DNA of 14,408 nt from Metaruminococcus_A sp900762715 (GTDB lineage: Bacteria > Bacillota > Clostridia > Oscillospirales > Ruminococcaceae). The stretch covers positions 1-14,408 of the forward strand of contig DBFBLF010000101.1 of the NCBI GenBank assembly GCA_048204295.1. Reading direction: 5' to 3'. Made by a program: the position numbers and the translations under genes. Below are positions 6,562 to 13,482 of this stretch, one piece after another (the stretch's first letter is position 1; the number at the start of each line of letters is the position of its first letter). The notes below the pieces were generated by a model. It ran no database searches. It was not told the DNA's origin and saw only the letters and a list, made by a program, of their open reading frames with translations.

Positions 6562-6750
6562 ATGCAAAAGAAATCATTTGAAAACACCTGCGGTGAATGC
6601 CGGCATTTCCGGCTCCATTACATCAAGTACGGACGGGGGCATTACGATCCGCTTTCCTACGGCCACTGCATCAAACCCCGGCGCAAAAAGTGGTACACCG
6701 CTGACCAGGGGTGCCCTTACTACCAGCCGCGGGAACAGCCCGGACAATAA
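6562..6750 (+). CDS. Small four-cysteine protein, probable metal-binding
   Basis: A 62-residue basic protein with four cysteines, C10, C13, C36 and C51, arranged as CxxC...C...C within 'CGECRHF', 'YGHC' and 'GCPYY'. This spacing suggests a zinc or iron-sulfur site, but I do not recognise a named family. The ATG at 6562 follows AGGAGG (6550-6555) at ideal spacing; the in-frame ATG at 6541 lies before that ribosome site and is rejected. It stands alone between the aldo/keto reductase terminator and the convergent short-chain dehydrogenase gene. Only a weak -10-like TAATAT (6527-6532) is visible upstream. Confidence 0.7.
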   Translation: MQKKSFENTCGECRHFRLHYIKYGRGHYDPLSYGHCIKPRRKKWYTADQGCPYYQPREQPGQ

Positions 6751-6794
6751 CACTTGTTACAATATGTATTATTCGTTAATTTTATACTATAAGA

Positions 6795-7580
6795 TTATTC
6801 TTCCAGCATCCAGCCTTCATCCCCGGCGTAGATCATCCGTTTGGTCATCCCGCCGTCAATGACAAGGTTCTGCCCGTTGATAAAGCTGTTAGCCGGGTCG
6901 CAGAGAAACATCACCGCGCGGGCGATGTCCATTGGTTCTCCTACCCGCCCGGACGAGTGCTGAGAACAGTCGGCTTTTGTATAGACCGGAATATAGTCCG
7001 GGTCATGATAACTTCCGGTATCAATCCAGCCGGGGCTGACCGCGTTGACCCGTACCTTGCCTGCCAGACTGGCGGCTAGGGCATGGGTGAGCGCCGCAAT
7101 CCCGCCCTTTGCTGCAGAGTAGCTTTCGGTATCCGCTTGGGACATGAACGCCCGGGTGGAACAGAGGTTCACCACAGCGGCGTCCTTTTCAAAAAGGGGA
7201 AGCAGCAGCTGAGTCAGGCGATAGGGGGCCGAAACGCCGACCTTGAGAACGTAGTTGAAATCGTCCCAGCCGCAGCCGGATTGAATTCCCCGCTTTGTCA
7301 GGCAGGCATTGTTGATGAGGTAATCAACCTTGCCGCAGACATCCTTAACAGCTTTTACAAAGGCTTTAAGAACAGCCTCCTCTGCAACGTCCCCATAATA
7401 AAACAGGTGCTTTTTACTTCTGCCAAAGACCTTAAGGCGCATCAATATTTCGCGGCCCGCTTCCTCGTTGAAGTCGATCACCGCGACCGAGGCGCCCTCT
7501 TTTGCAAATTCCTCCGCAATACAGCGGCCAATCCCCAGCGCGCCGCCGGTGACAACGCATACCTTGTCTTCAAACCTCAT
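6795..7580 (-). CDS. Short-chain dehydrogenase/reductase
   Basis: A 261-residue classical SDR oxidoreductase. The cofactor motif is 'TGGALGIG' (11-18), and an acidic Asp36 at the end of the second strand favours NAD(H). The NNAG motif reads 'NNAC' (90-93). The catalytic residues are Ser141, Tyr154 and Lys158 in 'SYSAAKGG'. 'VNAVSPGWIDTG' and 'FINGQNLVIDGG' complete the pattern. The start overlaps the end of the queH gene by 11 bases, so it is the last gene of the operon and is probably translationally coupled. Its substrate is unknown. No terminator hairpin was found in the 44 bases before the convergent Cys-rich gene. Confidence 0.93.
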   Translation of the reverse strand: MRFEDKVCVVTGGALGIGRCIAEEFAKEGASVAVIDFNEEAGREILMRLKVFGRSKKHLFYYGDVAEEAVLKAFVKAVKDVCGKVDYLINNACLTKRGIQSGCGWDDFNYVLKVGVSAPYRLTQLLLPLFEKDAAVVNLCSTRAFMSQADTESYSAAKGGIAALTHALAASLAGKVRVNAVSPGWIDTGSYHDPDYIPVYTKADCSQHSSGRVGEPMDIARAVMFLCDPANSFINGQNLVIDGGMTKRMIYAGDEGWMLEE

Positions 7581-8226
7581 CCCGCTCTGCCTCCTTTTTC
7601 AAGCGGACCTCCGCCTCTTTTTTGGAAAAAATACAGCCACAGTAATTCTGGCGGTAAAGCCCGTATTCTTTTGAAAGTTGAATGGAACGCTGGTACCCGC
7701 CCTTTTTCTTAAAATCAGACGGAAGCCACCTGACGCCGAATTCCCGCCCTGCCGCTTCTCCAATCTCCCCCAGCTTGTCCGCCCGTTTCAGCGGGCTGAT
7801 GGAAAGGGTGGTTGTAAAATAATCAAAACCCTTCTCTGCGGCAAGCGCAGCTGCCACCCGCAGCCGGAGGGCATAGCAGGCAAAACACCGTTCGCCGCCC
7901 TCGGGAATCCTTTCCAGCCCTTTAACAGCTTCATAAAACTGCTCCGGGTGGTATTCCCCCTCTAAAAAAGAAATGGGGTGTTTAACAGGCAGTGCGGAAA
8001 TCAACCTCTTTTGCTCTTCTACCCGGTGGAGGTACTCTTCTACCGGGCCAATATTCGGGTTGTAGTAAAAAACGGTAATAGAAAAAAAACTGGACAGATA
8101 CTCCAGAACATAGCTGCTGCAGGGCGCGCAGCAGCTGTGGAGCAGCAGGGACGGAACTTTATTGTCCTGCTCCAGCCGCTCCAAAAGGGCTTCAAGTTCC
8201 TTTTGATAGTTCCGGTTTCTGTCCAT
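7570..8226 (-). CDS. queH: Epoxyqueuosine reductase QueH
   Basis: A 218-residue protein of the QueH (formerly DUF208) family. It catalyses the final step of queuosine synthesis, reducing epoxyqueuosine to queuosine in the tRNA wobble position, and replaces the unrelated cobalamin-dependent QueG in many anaerobes. The family blocks are present: 'LLHSCCAPCSSY' (28-39, C32, C33, C36), 'YYNPNIGP', 'RCFACYALRL' (C114, C117), 'TTTLSISPLK' and 'YCGCIFS' (C196, C198). The cysteines fit the iron-sulfur and catalytic sites of the family. GGAGG precedes the ATG. It lies 24 bases after the CHR transporter gene and overlaps the SDR gene. No other queuosine gene or preQ1 riboswitch is in the window. Confidence 0.93.
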   Translation of the reverse strand: MDRNRNYQKELEALLERLEQDNKVPSLLLHSCCAPCSSYVLEYLSSFFSITVFYYNPNIGPVEEYLHRVEEQKRLISALPVKHPISFLEGEYHPEQFYEAVKGLERIPEGGERCFACYALRLRVAAALAAEKGFDYFTTTLSISPLKRADKLGEIGEAAGREFGVRWLPSDFKKKGGYQRSIQLSKEYGLYRQNYCGCIFSKKEAEVRLKKEAERDEV

Positions 8227-8250
8227 AAAATATTTTCCTCCGCGTACGGG

Positions 8251-8820
8251 CTAGGCCGGCAGAAATGGATAAATACACAGGCCGAGAACGCCTGCTCCCA
8301 ACATGACAAAAATTGGGTTGACTTTAAATTTCTGAAGAACGAAGAGCCCTACGGCAAAAATGCCGACCGCAACCCAGTCCACCTTTTCAATGGCAAAGCT
8401 CCAAAGGGTGTCCCCGCCCCAGAACGCAAGGATTAGGATCCCGACGCCCGCTGAAGCGATAAGCGAGACCACGGCGGGCCGCAGGCCGCTCAGCGCGCCC
8501 TGAATCAGCGAAAGACCGTGAAACTTATAAAAAAGATAAGCCAGCAGCAGTACAATGATGCAGCTGGGCAGCACACAGCCGAGGGTCGCAACCGCAGCCC
8601 CGCCGATTCCCGCGACCTTCATGCCGACAAAGGTGGAGGCGTTGATGGCAATCGGCCCCGGGGTCATCTGAGAGATGGTGAGAATATCGGTAAACTCGGT
8701 CATACTCAACCACCCGCTATCGACGACTTGAGTCTGAATCAGGGGCAGGGCTGCATAACCGCCGCCAAAACTGAACAGGCCGACTTGGAAAAAGCTCCAG
8801 AGAAGTTCCAGATAAATCAT
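8251..8820 (-). CDS. Chromate transporter family protein, half-size, second subunit
   Basis: A 189-residue CHR-family half protein. It has the signatures 'FSFGGGYAALPLI' (17-29) and 'SQMTPGPIAINASTFVG' (50-66), and hydrophobic segments consistent with five or six membrane helices. Half-size CHR proteins are usually encoded in pairs and act together in place of the fused two-domain transporter. Its ATG overlaps the stop of the partner gene (ATGA), which indicates coupled, equimolar synthesis. Chromate itself is only one known substrate, and the natural anion in anaerobes is often unknown. Confidence 0.92.
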   Translation of the reverse strand: MIYLELLWSFFQVGLFSFGGGYAALPLIQTQVVDSGWLSMTEFTDILTISQMTPGPIAINASTFVGMKVAGIGGAAVATLGCVLPSCIIVLLLAYLFYKFHGLSLIQGALSGLRPAVVSLIASAGVGILILAFWGGDTLWSFAIEKVDWVAVGIFAVGLFVLQKFKVNPIFVMLGAGVLGLCIYPFLPA

Positions 8821-9401
8821 TTCCCGCCCTCCTTTGCTGCCTTGTTCCGCTTCTCCCGGATGGCTGTCGCAATAATTCCAACAGCGGCGCAGGCAAGGAT
8901 GACAAAGACGACGTTGACATTAAAAAAGTAGGCCACAATAAAGGCGGCAAACATGATAATATAAGACAGCACACTTTTTTCTTTGCCGACATTGACAGCC
9001 ATTTTGATGACCGCGTCCACAATAACCGCGGCAACGCCCGCCTGCATTCCCCTCATAACGGTGGCGACCACGTAATTGTCGCGGAATGCCTGGTAGAAAA
9101 AAGAAATGATTGCAATGATGACAAACGGGGGCAGGACTGTCCCCAGCATGCTGACCATGGCGCCCAACACGCCGCCCAGCCGGTAGCCGATGATGATAGA
9201 GGCGTTGACCGCAATAGGTCCCGGGGCTGACTGCGCGATTGCAACCATATCGAGCATTTCTGTTTCGTCAATCCAGCCGTATTGGTTGACGAATTTCTTC
9301 TGCATCAGAGGCACAATGACATAGCCGCCGCCAAAGGTAAAAGCGCTCAGCGTAAAGGTGGAAATAAAAATTTTCCAATAGAGCGCAGGGGTTCTTTTCA
9401 A
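8817..9401 (-). CDS. Chromate transporter family protein, half-size, first subunit
   Basis: A 194-residue CHR-family half protein with 'FTFGGGYVIVPLM' and 'AQSAPGPIAVNASIIIG', the same two signatures as its partner. Several hydrophobic segments are visible, and a short basic C-terminal tail (REKRNKAAKEGGK). The start is taken as the TTG at 9401 (MKRTPALYW), because GGGAGG lies seven bases upstream. An in-frame TTG at 9422 has no ribosome site and would place GGGAGG inside the gene. It lies about 40 bases after the hydroxyacid dehydrogenase gene with no promoter or terminator between, so it is read from the promoter at 10440-10468. Confidence 0.9.
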   Translation of the reverse strand: MKRTPALYWKIFISTFTLSAFTFGGGYVIVPLMQKKFVNQYGWIDETEMLDMVAIAQSAPGPIAVNASIIIGYRLGGVLGAMVSMLGTVLPPFVIIAIISFFYQAFRDNYVVATVMRGMQAGVAAVIVDAVIKMAVNVGKEKSVLSYIIMFAAFIVAYFFNVNVVFVILACAAVGIIATAIREKRNKAAKEGGK

Positions 9402-9441
9402 ATAAATTCCTCCCGATTCCAACCGTAGTTCTTTTCACAAT

Positions 9442-10404
9442 CTACCGTTTCCGGTACCCGGTGGCAAAATCCACGATATTTTCAAGCGTTTCACCTGCAA
9501 GCAGCCGGCCGAGATTCCGCTCGAACAGCTCCGCGATATAAACTTTGGTCTCTTCCAGCCCAAAACCGCCCGCACAGTGCGGGGTGATAACCACATTGGG
9601 GTATTTCCAAAGCCTGTGGCCCTCCGGAAGAGGTTCCGGTTCGGTGACGTCCACGCCTACGCCCCAAAACTTTCCGGCTTCCAGTGCGTCGCAAAGGGCT
9701 TCAGTATCAATTGCGGAGCCGCGCCCAACGTTGAGCAGCACTGCGTCGTCCTTCATCAGAGCCAGGCGCTCTTTGTTGATGATATGGGTGGTTTCCGGCG
9801 TACCGGGCAGGGCCATAACGACGGCGTCCGCCCGCGGCAGGACAGAATCAAGGTCTTTTATCAGGTACATTTCATCATAACAGTCCGGCTTTTCCCCCGG
9901 AGTGCGGCGCACGCCGATGGTATAGCTGCCAAACGCTTTGACACGCTTGGCGAACTCTGTCCCGATATTGCCCGCGCCCAGAACCAGTACCGTGGCGTTC
10001 ATCAGAGTTTTTACCCGCCCGGCATTTTGCCAGATCCCCTTATTCTGGTGGTCGCGGAGCAGGTGCAGCTTTTTGGTGAGCATCAGAAGCATCCCCATCA
10101 GGTGTTCCGAAATGGTGAGCCCATATGCTCCCGTGGCGTTTGTGAGAAGCGCTCCGTCCGGAAGCAGACCGGATTCAAGGTACCGGTCGGCACCTGCGCT
10201 GTTTAACTGAATCCATTGGAGCAGGTGGGTTCCCCGGATCAGTTCCGGATCCGGATTTCCAAAGATTACATCCGCCTCCTGCACCTCTTCCCGGGTTGGA
10301 TTTTCAGCAAAATGGAAGGTGAGAAAAGGGAAATTGCCGCATAATTTGTTCCTGCTCGCCTGGTTCATTGGAAAGACTACTAAAATGTTCCGTATTTGTT
10401 TCAT
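9442..10404 (-). CDS. D-2-hydroxyacid dehydrogenase, NAD-binding
   Basis: A 320-residue member of the D-isomer-specific 2-hydroxyacid dehydrogenase family, which interconverts 2-keto acids and D-2-hydroxy acids with NAD(P)H. The Rossmann loop is 'GAGNIG' (143-148), followed by 'VRRTP' at 165-169; the arginines at the end of that strand hint at NADP. Catalytic positions are Arg228 in 'NVGRGSAID', a Glu in 'EPEPLPE' (255-261) and His276 in 'TPHCAGG'. The exact substrate is not determinable. AAGGAG lies 10 bases before the ATG. It is the first gene of a five-gene minus-strand operon with the two CHR transporters, queH and the SDR. Confidence 0.93.
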   Translation of the reverse strand: MKQIRNILVVFPMNQASRNKLCGNFPFLTFHFAENPTREEVQEADVIFGNPDPELIRGTHLLQWIQLNSAGADRYLESGLLPDGALLTNATGAYGLTISEHLMGMLLMLTKKLHLLRDHQNKGIWQNAGRVKTLMNATVLVLGAGNIGTEFAKRVKAFGSYTIGVRRTPGEKPDCYDEMYLIKDLDSVLPRADAVVMALPGTPETTHIINKERLALMKDDAVLLNVGRGSAIDTEALCDALEAGKFWGVGVDVTEPEPLPEGHRLWKYPNVVITPHCAGGFGLEETKVYIAELFERNLGRLLAGETLENIVDFATGYRKR

Positions 10405-10439
10405 AACCCATCGCTCCTTTTTCCCAAATGATGGTACTT

Positions 10440-10468
10440 ATTATAAGCCGTTTTGTCCTTTAAGTCAA
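10440..10468 (-). promoter_or_regulatory. Strong promoter of the hydroxyacid dehydrogenase operon
   Basis: On the minus strand, TTGACT (10463-10468), a 17-base spacer and a perfect TATAAT (10440-10445). It appears to be the only promoter for the five genes down to 6795. Confidence 0.85.
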
Positions 10469-10517
10469 TGAAAGAGCATTGTCTCCCCGGATACGACGCT
10501 GCCGGAAAACGAACGGT

Positions 10518-10547
10518 TTGCGCTTAGAATAACGCCTGTGTTACAAT
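10518..10547 (+). promoter_or_regulatory. Promoter of HAD hydrolase gene
   Basis: TTGCGC (10518-10523), 18 bases, then TACAAT (10542-10547) preceded by TGT, an extended -10. It is back to back with the dehydrogenase operon promoter. Confidence 0.6.
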
Positions 10548-10582
10548 ATGGGCAGTACACACTCTGCAAAGGAGCCTTTCAT

Positions 10583-11194
10583 ATGATCCGCAGCCTGATT
10601 TTTGACATGGGGAACGTTCTGCTGGACTATAATCCCAAGGTATGCCTTGACCTTTACCTGGAACGGGAAGCCGATAAAGAAGTGATTATGAACGAGCTCT
10701 TCCGCTCGTCCGAATGGGTGGAAGCGGACCGGGGCTGTATCACCCGCGCCGAAATGTTTGAATCAATCCGCAGGTGGGTGCCGGAGCGCCTCCACAGTGC
10801 GCTGAAACAATGCATTGAGGGCTGGCAGGTCTGCATGAAGCCGCTCCACGGCGCAGAGCAGTTTTTGCAGGCAGCTAAAAACGCCGGGTACGGGGTTTAT
10901 CTTCTCTCGAACGCGAGTTCCTCCGTCTACGAATACTTTCCCGACTTTCTGCCCTTTTCGTTTTTTGACGGGTACGTCATTTCTTCAGACGTTCATCTGC
11001 TGAAACCCGATCCCGCTATTTACCGGTACCTGCTCGAGCGGTACCAACTCAAACCGGAGGAATGCCTTTTCATCGACGACCGGGCAGACAACGTGGCGGG
11101 TGCGGAGGCAACCGGCATGAAAGGTTTTGTTTTTCGGGGCGACTTTGGTAAAATCAGGGAGGAGTTTTGCCTCAATCTGGAGTTTCAGGGTTAA
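10583..11194 (+). CDS. HAD-superfamily hydrolase (subfamily IA, YihX-like)
   Basis: A 203-residue HAD phosphatase-like protein. Motif I is 'IFDMGNVLLDY' with nucleophile Asp8, motif II 'LLSNAS' (107-112), motif III Lys141 in 'HLLKPDP', and motif IV 'CLFIDDRADN' with Asp165/Asp166. A helical cap lies between motifs I and II. The usual acid/base Asp two residues after the nucleophile is Gly10, as in the YihX-like 'DxGNV' group, some of which are sugar-phosphate phosphatases. The ATG at 10583 follows AAAGGAG (10568-10574). An upstream in-frame start at 10538 overlaps the promoter and is rejected. The substrate is unknown. Confidence 0.9.
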   Translation: MIRSLIFDMGNVLLDYNPKVCLDLYLEREADKEVIMNELFRSSEWVEADRGCITRAEMFESIRRWVPERLHSALKQCIEGWQVCMKPLHGAEQFLQAAKNAGYGVYLLSNASSSVYEYFPDFLPFSFFDGYVISSDVHLLKPDPAIYRYLLERYQLKPEECLFIDDRADNVAGAEATGMKGFVFRGDFGKIREEFCLNLEFQG

Positions 11195-11205
11195 CAGCAA
11201 GGAAA

Positions 11206-11242
11206 ACGCCTGCCGGAGATCTCCGGCAGGCGTTCATTGTCC
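11206..11242. terminator. Intrinsic terminator between HAD and thioredoxin genes
   Basis: A perfect 30-bp inverted repeat: 11206-11220 mirrors 11221-11235, and folds as a GC-rich stem with a GATC tip. The minus strand continues with TTTTCCTT, so termination of the thioredoxin transcript is best supported. The plus strand has only TTCATTG, a weak tail for the HAD gene. Confidence 0.8.
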
Positions 11243-11245
11243 CGG

Positions 11246-11563
11246 TTAACGGTATTGTTCAATCAGCGCCGCATAGCTTGATTTCGGGCGGACGCCAACC
11301 TCAGTCGCCAGCGTTTCTCCTCCTTTGATCAAGACCACAGTGGGTATGCTCATAACCCCGTATTGGGCCGCAAGCTCCGCGTTCTCGTCAATATTCACCT
11401 TGAAAAAGCGAACCTCCGGGTTCTCCTCCGCAAGCTCGGCAATGACCGGCGCCAGCATTTTGCAGGGCCCGCACCAGTCGGCAAAAAAGTCGATCAGCAC
11501 CAAGCCTTCCGCCTGTTTAACAGCCGTTTCAAACTCGGATTCCTGTAATACTGCAACACTCAT
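11246..11563 (-). CDS. trxA: Thioredoxin
   Basis: A 105-residue single-domain thioredoxin, the cytosolic disulfide reductant recycled by thioredoxin reductase. The active site is WCGPC at 30-34. The preceding 'VLIDFFAD' strand, 'VRFFKVNIDEN', and the cis-proline in 'MSIPTVVLIKGGE' are all in place. AAGGAG lies nine bases before the ATG. No convincing promoter was identified in the AT-rich leader upstream, which borders the 74-bp repeat array. No reductase gene is in the window. Confidence 0.94.
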   Translation of the reverse strand: MSVAVLQESEFETAVKQAEGLVLIDFFADWCGPCKMLAPVIAELAEENPEVRFFKVNIDENAELAAQYGVMSIPTVVLIKGGETLATEVGVRPKSSYAALIEQYR

Positions 11564-11613
11564 TTTTCAAATCTCCTTCCATAACAGTTTTAGTATTGGT
11601 TATATTTTGTTTT

Positions 11614-11912
11614 TTATTACGAGCACAGCGAGTAAAAAGGTTCTCTCAGCCGCCGCAGGCTTTGCCTGCACATCCGGCGTGAGGTTCTTATTACGAACGA
11701 AGTGAGTAAAAAGGTTCTTTCAGCCGCAGCAGGTTTTGCCTGCGCATACGCCGTGAGGTTCTTATTACGAACGAAGTGAGTAAAAAGGTTCTTTCAGCCG
11801 CAGCAGGTTTTGCCTGCGCATACGCCGTGAGGTTCTTATTACGAACGAAGTGAGTAAAAAGGCTTTGGAGCGTCCGTTTGCAATCCTTGATTGTGCTTAC
11901 AGCGTGAGTTCT
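11614..11912 (+). repeat. Tandem 74-bp repeat, three full units plus a diverged fourth
   Basis: Units begin with TTATTACGA at 11614, 11688, 11762 and 11836, an exact 74-bp period. Units two and three are identical. Unit one differs at about a dozen positions. Unit four matches for its first 27 bases, then diverges, but its end (CTTACAGCGTGAGTTCTT) still resembles the unit end. Each unit has a 5-bp GCAGG/CCTGC hairpin. On the plus strand each unit reads as an open frame of 25 codons whose TGA overlaps the next GTG (GTGA), which explains the period (78 minus 4). The array fills most of the gap 11564-12018; the remaining 11913-12018 shows no promoter, terminator or RNA that I can identify. Confidence 0.93.
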
Positions 11913-12018
11913 TTACAAAACAGCGGTGACAGCAACGTTGCCGCAGCTGTAACAGCTATTCTGGTGGAATCCAAAAAACATTCGGTCAAAGACTATATTT
12001 ATTGCAAAGAACTGAAAG

Positions 12019-12327
12019 TTATACTTTTCCCAGTTGGGGATCACAGCTTTTTGCCGCCTGCGCTTTTTCAATGCGCACATTGCGGTAATAAAGAACGGTG
12101 TCAATCGTCACCATGATTAGGTTGAGGATATACAAAACCAGCACAATATCGGGCGAATAAAGGATTTTATTGATAATCCCGGCCACATAGCCAACAAGGA
12201 CTGCATACAGGAAAACAATGCTTTTGCTGCCGACTTTCCGGCTGGTGTAGGATTTATAAATAGAAATCGGCCATGAAACGCCGAAGCATAGAAGCATAAT
12301 GGCTTCAAAGATTTTAAAATCGCCCAA
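12019..12327 (-). CDS. Small PQ-loop/SemiSWEET-like membrane protein
   Basis: A 102-residue protein with about three hydrophobic helices. It begins near 'FEAIMLLCFGVSWPISIYKSY', continues through 'GSKSIVFLYAVLVGYVAGIINKI', and ends with 'VLVLYILNLIMVTIDTVLYYRN'. The pattern of a helix ending in a proline, a short basic loop, then Ser and a second helix resembles PQ-loop/SemiSWEET half transporters, with P-I replacing P-Q. The frame is open up to 12447, but the start is taken as the TTG at 12327: GGAAG lies eight bases upstream, and the promoter at 12361-12389 falls inside the longer reading. The substrate is unknown. It is divergent from the AEC permease. Confidence 0.65.
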   Translation of the reverse strand: MGDFKIFEAIMLLCFGVSWPISIYKSYTSRKVGSKSIVFLYAVLVGYVAGIINKILYSPDIVLVLYILNLIMVTIDTVLYYRNVRIEKAQAAKSCDPQLGKV

Positions 12328-12360
12328 AAACTGCACTTCCGATCTAATTTTTCTAATTTT

Positions 12361-12389
12361 ATTATAGCAATCCAGGAAAATATTTGCAA
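12361..12389 (-). promoter_or_regulatory. Promoter of the PQ-loop-like gene
   Basis: On the minus strand, TTGCAA (12384-12389), 17 bases, then a perfect TATAAT (12361-12366) with an upstream TGC extension. The predicted start gives a leader of about 27 bases to the TTG at 12327. Confidence 0.75.
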
Positions 12390-12425
12390 GGAGCGTGCCG
12401 GAACAGAAAATATACCCCGCTGTAT

Positions 12426-12454
12426 TTGACAGCCCATTTTGAAACATCTATAAT
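12426..12454 (+). promoter_or_regulatory. Perfect consensus sigma-A promoter of AEC permease unit
   Basis: TTGACA (12426-12431), exactly 17 bases, then TATAAT (12449-12454); both hexamers match consensus. It lies back to back with the minus-strand promoter, 36 bases apart between -35 boxes. Confidence 0.88.
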
Positions 12455-12504
12455 TGATGTATTCCTGTATCAAACATTCCAACGCTACAAAAAGGATCGA
12501 TCAC

Positions 12505-13446
12505 ATGGACAGCTTTATTTTTTCCTTCAACGTCGTTTTCCCTATTTTTATTCTCCTTTCCCTGGGGTATTTTCTATCCAGGATCAAGCTTGTCAATTCC
12601 AGCTTTGTCAAAACCGCAAACAACGTCTGCTTTAAAGTGTTTTTGCCAATTCTGTTGTTCATGAACATTTATCAGGCGGATTTCTCAACCACCTTCGATT
12701 CTGATTTTATCCTGCTCGTTCTGGGCTTTGTAGGGGTTCAGGTCGTCCTGCTGTTTCTGACCGTTCCGTTTCTCGTCAAACAGAACGCGCGCAGAGGGGT
12801 GGTCATCCAGGCGCTGTTCCGCGGGAATTTCCTCATCTTCGGCGTTCCGATCTGCCAGACGATGTTCGGAAATGAAGGCGGCGCGCTCGCGGCAGTGGTT
12901 GCGGCCTTTCTGGTACCGCTTTATAACCTTTTGGCGGTGGTTGTCCTCGCCATATATGACTCGGAAAAAAAGATCAGCATCAAGCAGACCCTTTTTAAAA
13001 TCATCACCAATCCTCTTATCATTGGGGCTGCTCTGGGCCTTGTCTTTTCAGGACTTAAAATTCCAATGCCCGATTTTCTCATCACCCCGCTCAAACAGCT
13101 GGGCTCTATTGCAACCCCCTTCGCGCTGATGCTGCTGGGCTGCGACTTCAGCTTCCGCGGCGCTTTCCGAAACCTGAAATACGTTCTCACCGTCTCGGTC
13201 TGCCGGCTGATCGCCGCACCTGTCGCCGCAATTGCAATCGCCGTAGCCCTGGGAATCCGGGATGCGCAGCTCGCTGTTTTAATGGTCGCTTTCGGCGCTC
13301 CGGTGGCGGTTTCCAGCTATACCATGGCCTGTAATGCAAACGCCGACTCGGAGCTTGCAGGCCAGCTTGTTGTTGCAACCTCGGTCTTTTCAGTCTTTAC
13401 CATGTTCGGGCTTGTTTATATCACCCGGATGTTTGGCTTTATCTAA
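12505..13446 (+). CDS. AEC-family transporter (auxin efflux carrier-like permease)
   Basis: A 313-residue membrane protein of the auxin efflux carrier family, whose bacterial members include carriers for malate and other carboxylates. About ten hydrophobic segments are visible. Family features include 'PIFILLSLGYFLSR' near the N-terminus, 'NNVCFKVFLPILLFMNIY', 'RGNFLIFGVPI', 'LLGCDFS' and 'FGAPVAVSSYTMA' in the second half. The ATG at 12505 is chosen since AAAGGA (12491-12496) lies eight bases upstream; an in-frame start at 12454 sits in the -10 box. It is followed at 36 bases by the phosphodiesterase gene, so the two are probably cotranscribed. The substrate is not determinable. Confidence 0.92.
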   Translation: MDSFIFSFNVVFPIFILLSLGYFLSRIKLVNSSFVKTANNVCFKVFLPILLFMNIYQADFSTTFDSDFILLVLGFVGVQVVLLFLTVPFLVKQNARRGVVIQALFRGNFLIFGVPICQTMFGNEGGALAAVVAAFLVPLYNLLAVVVLAIYDSEKKISIKQTLFKIITNPLIIGAALGLVFSGLKIPMPDFLITPLKQLGSIATPFALMLLGCDFSFRGAFRNLKYVLTVSVCRLIAAPVAAIAIAVALGIRDAQLAVLMVAFGAPVAVSSYTMACNANADSELAGQLVVATSVFSVFTMFGLVYITRMFGFI

Positions 13447-13482
13447 CAGAGGCTCTATCCCATTCTCACTGGAGGTTTGAAC

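Noticed and set aside
7083..7712. 209-codon plus-strand frame across the SDR and queH genes
   Set aside because: It is antisense to two genes with intact catalytic motifs, lacks a ribosome site, and its composition is that of a shadow frame.
8227..8250. preQ1 riboswitch for queH
   Set aside because: Only 24 bases separate queH from the transporter gene, too short for an aptamer, and no such fold is visible.
9577..10206. 209-codon plus-strand frame antisense to the hydroxyacid dehydrogenase
   Set aside because: It is the reverse reading of a well-supported gene and shows no recognisable protein features.
11564..11613. Promoter for the thioredoxin gene
   Set aside because: The region is AT-rich with several -10-like strings, but none has an acceptable -35 at 16-18 bases.
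11614..11912. CRISPR-like array
   Set aside because: The units are directly adjacent 74-bp copies with no variable spacers and no cas genes nearby.
11850..12116. 88-codon plus-strand frame starting in the last repeat unit
   Set aside because: Not annotated as a gene: no ribosome site, GTG start inside a repeat, and its last 98 bases run antisense through the PQ-loop-like gene. It is kept as part of the repeat finding.
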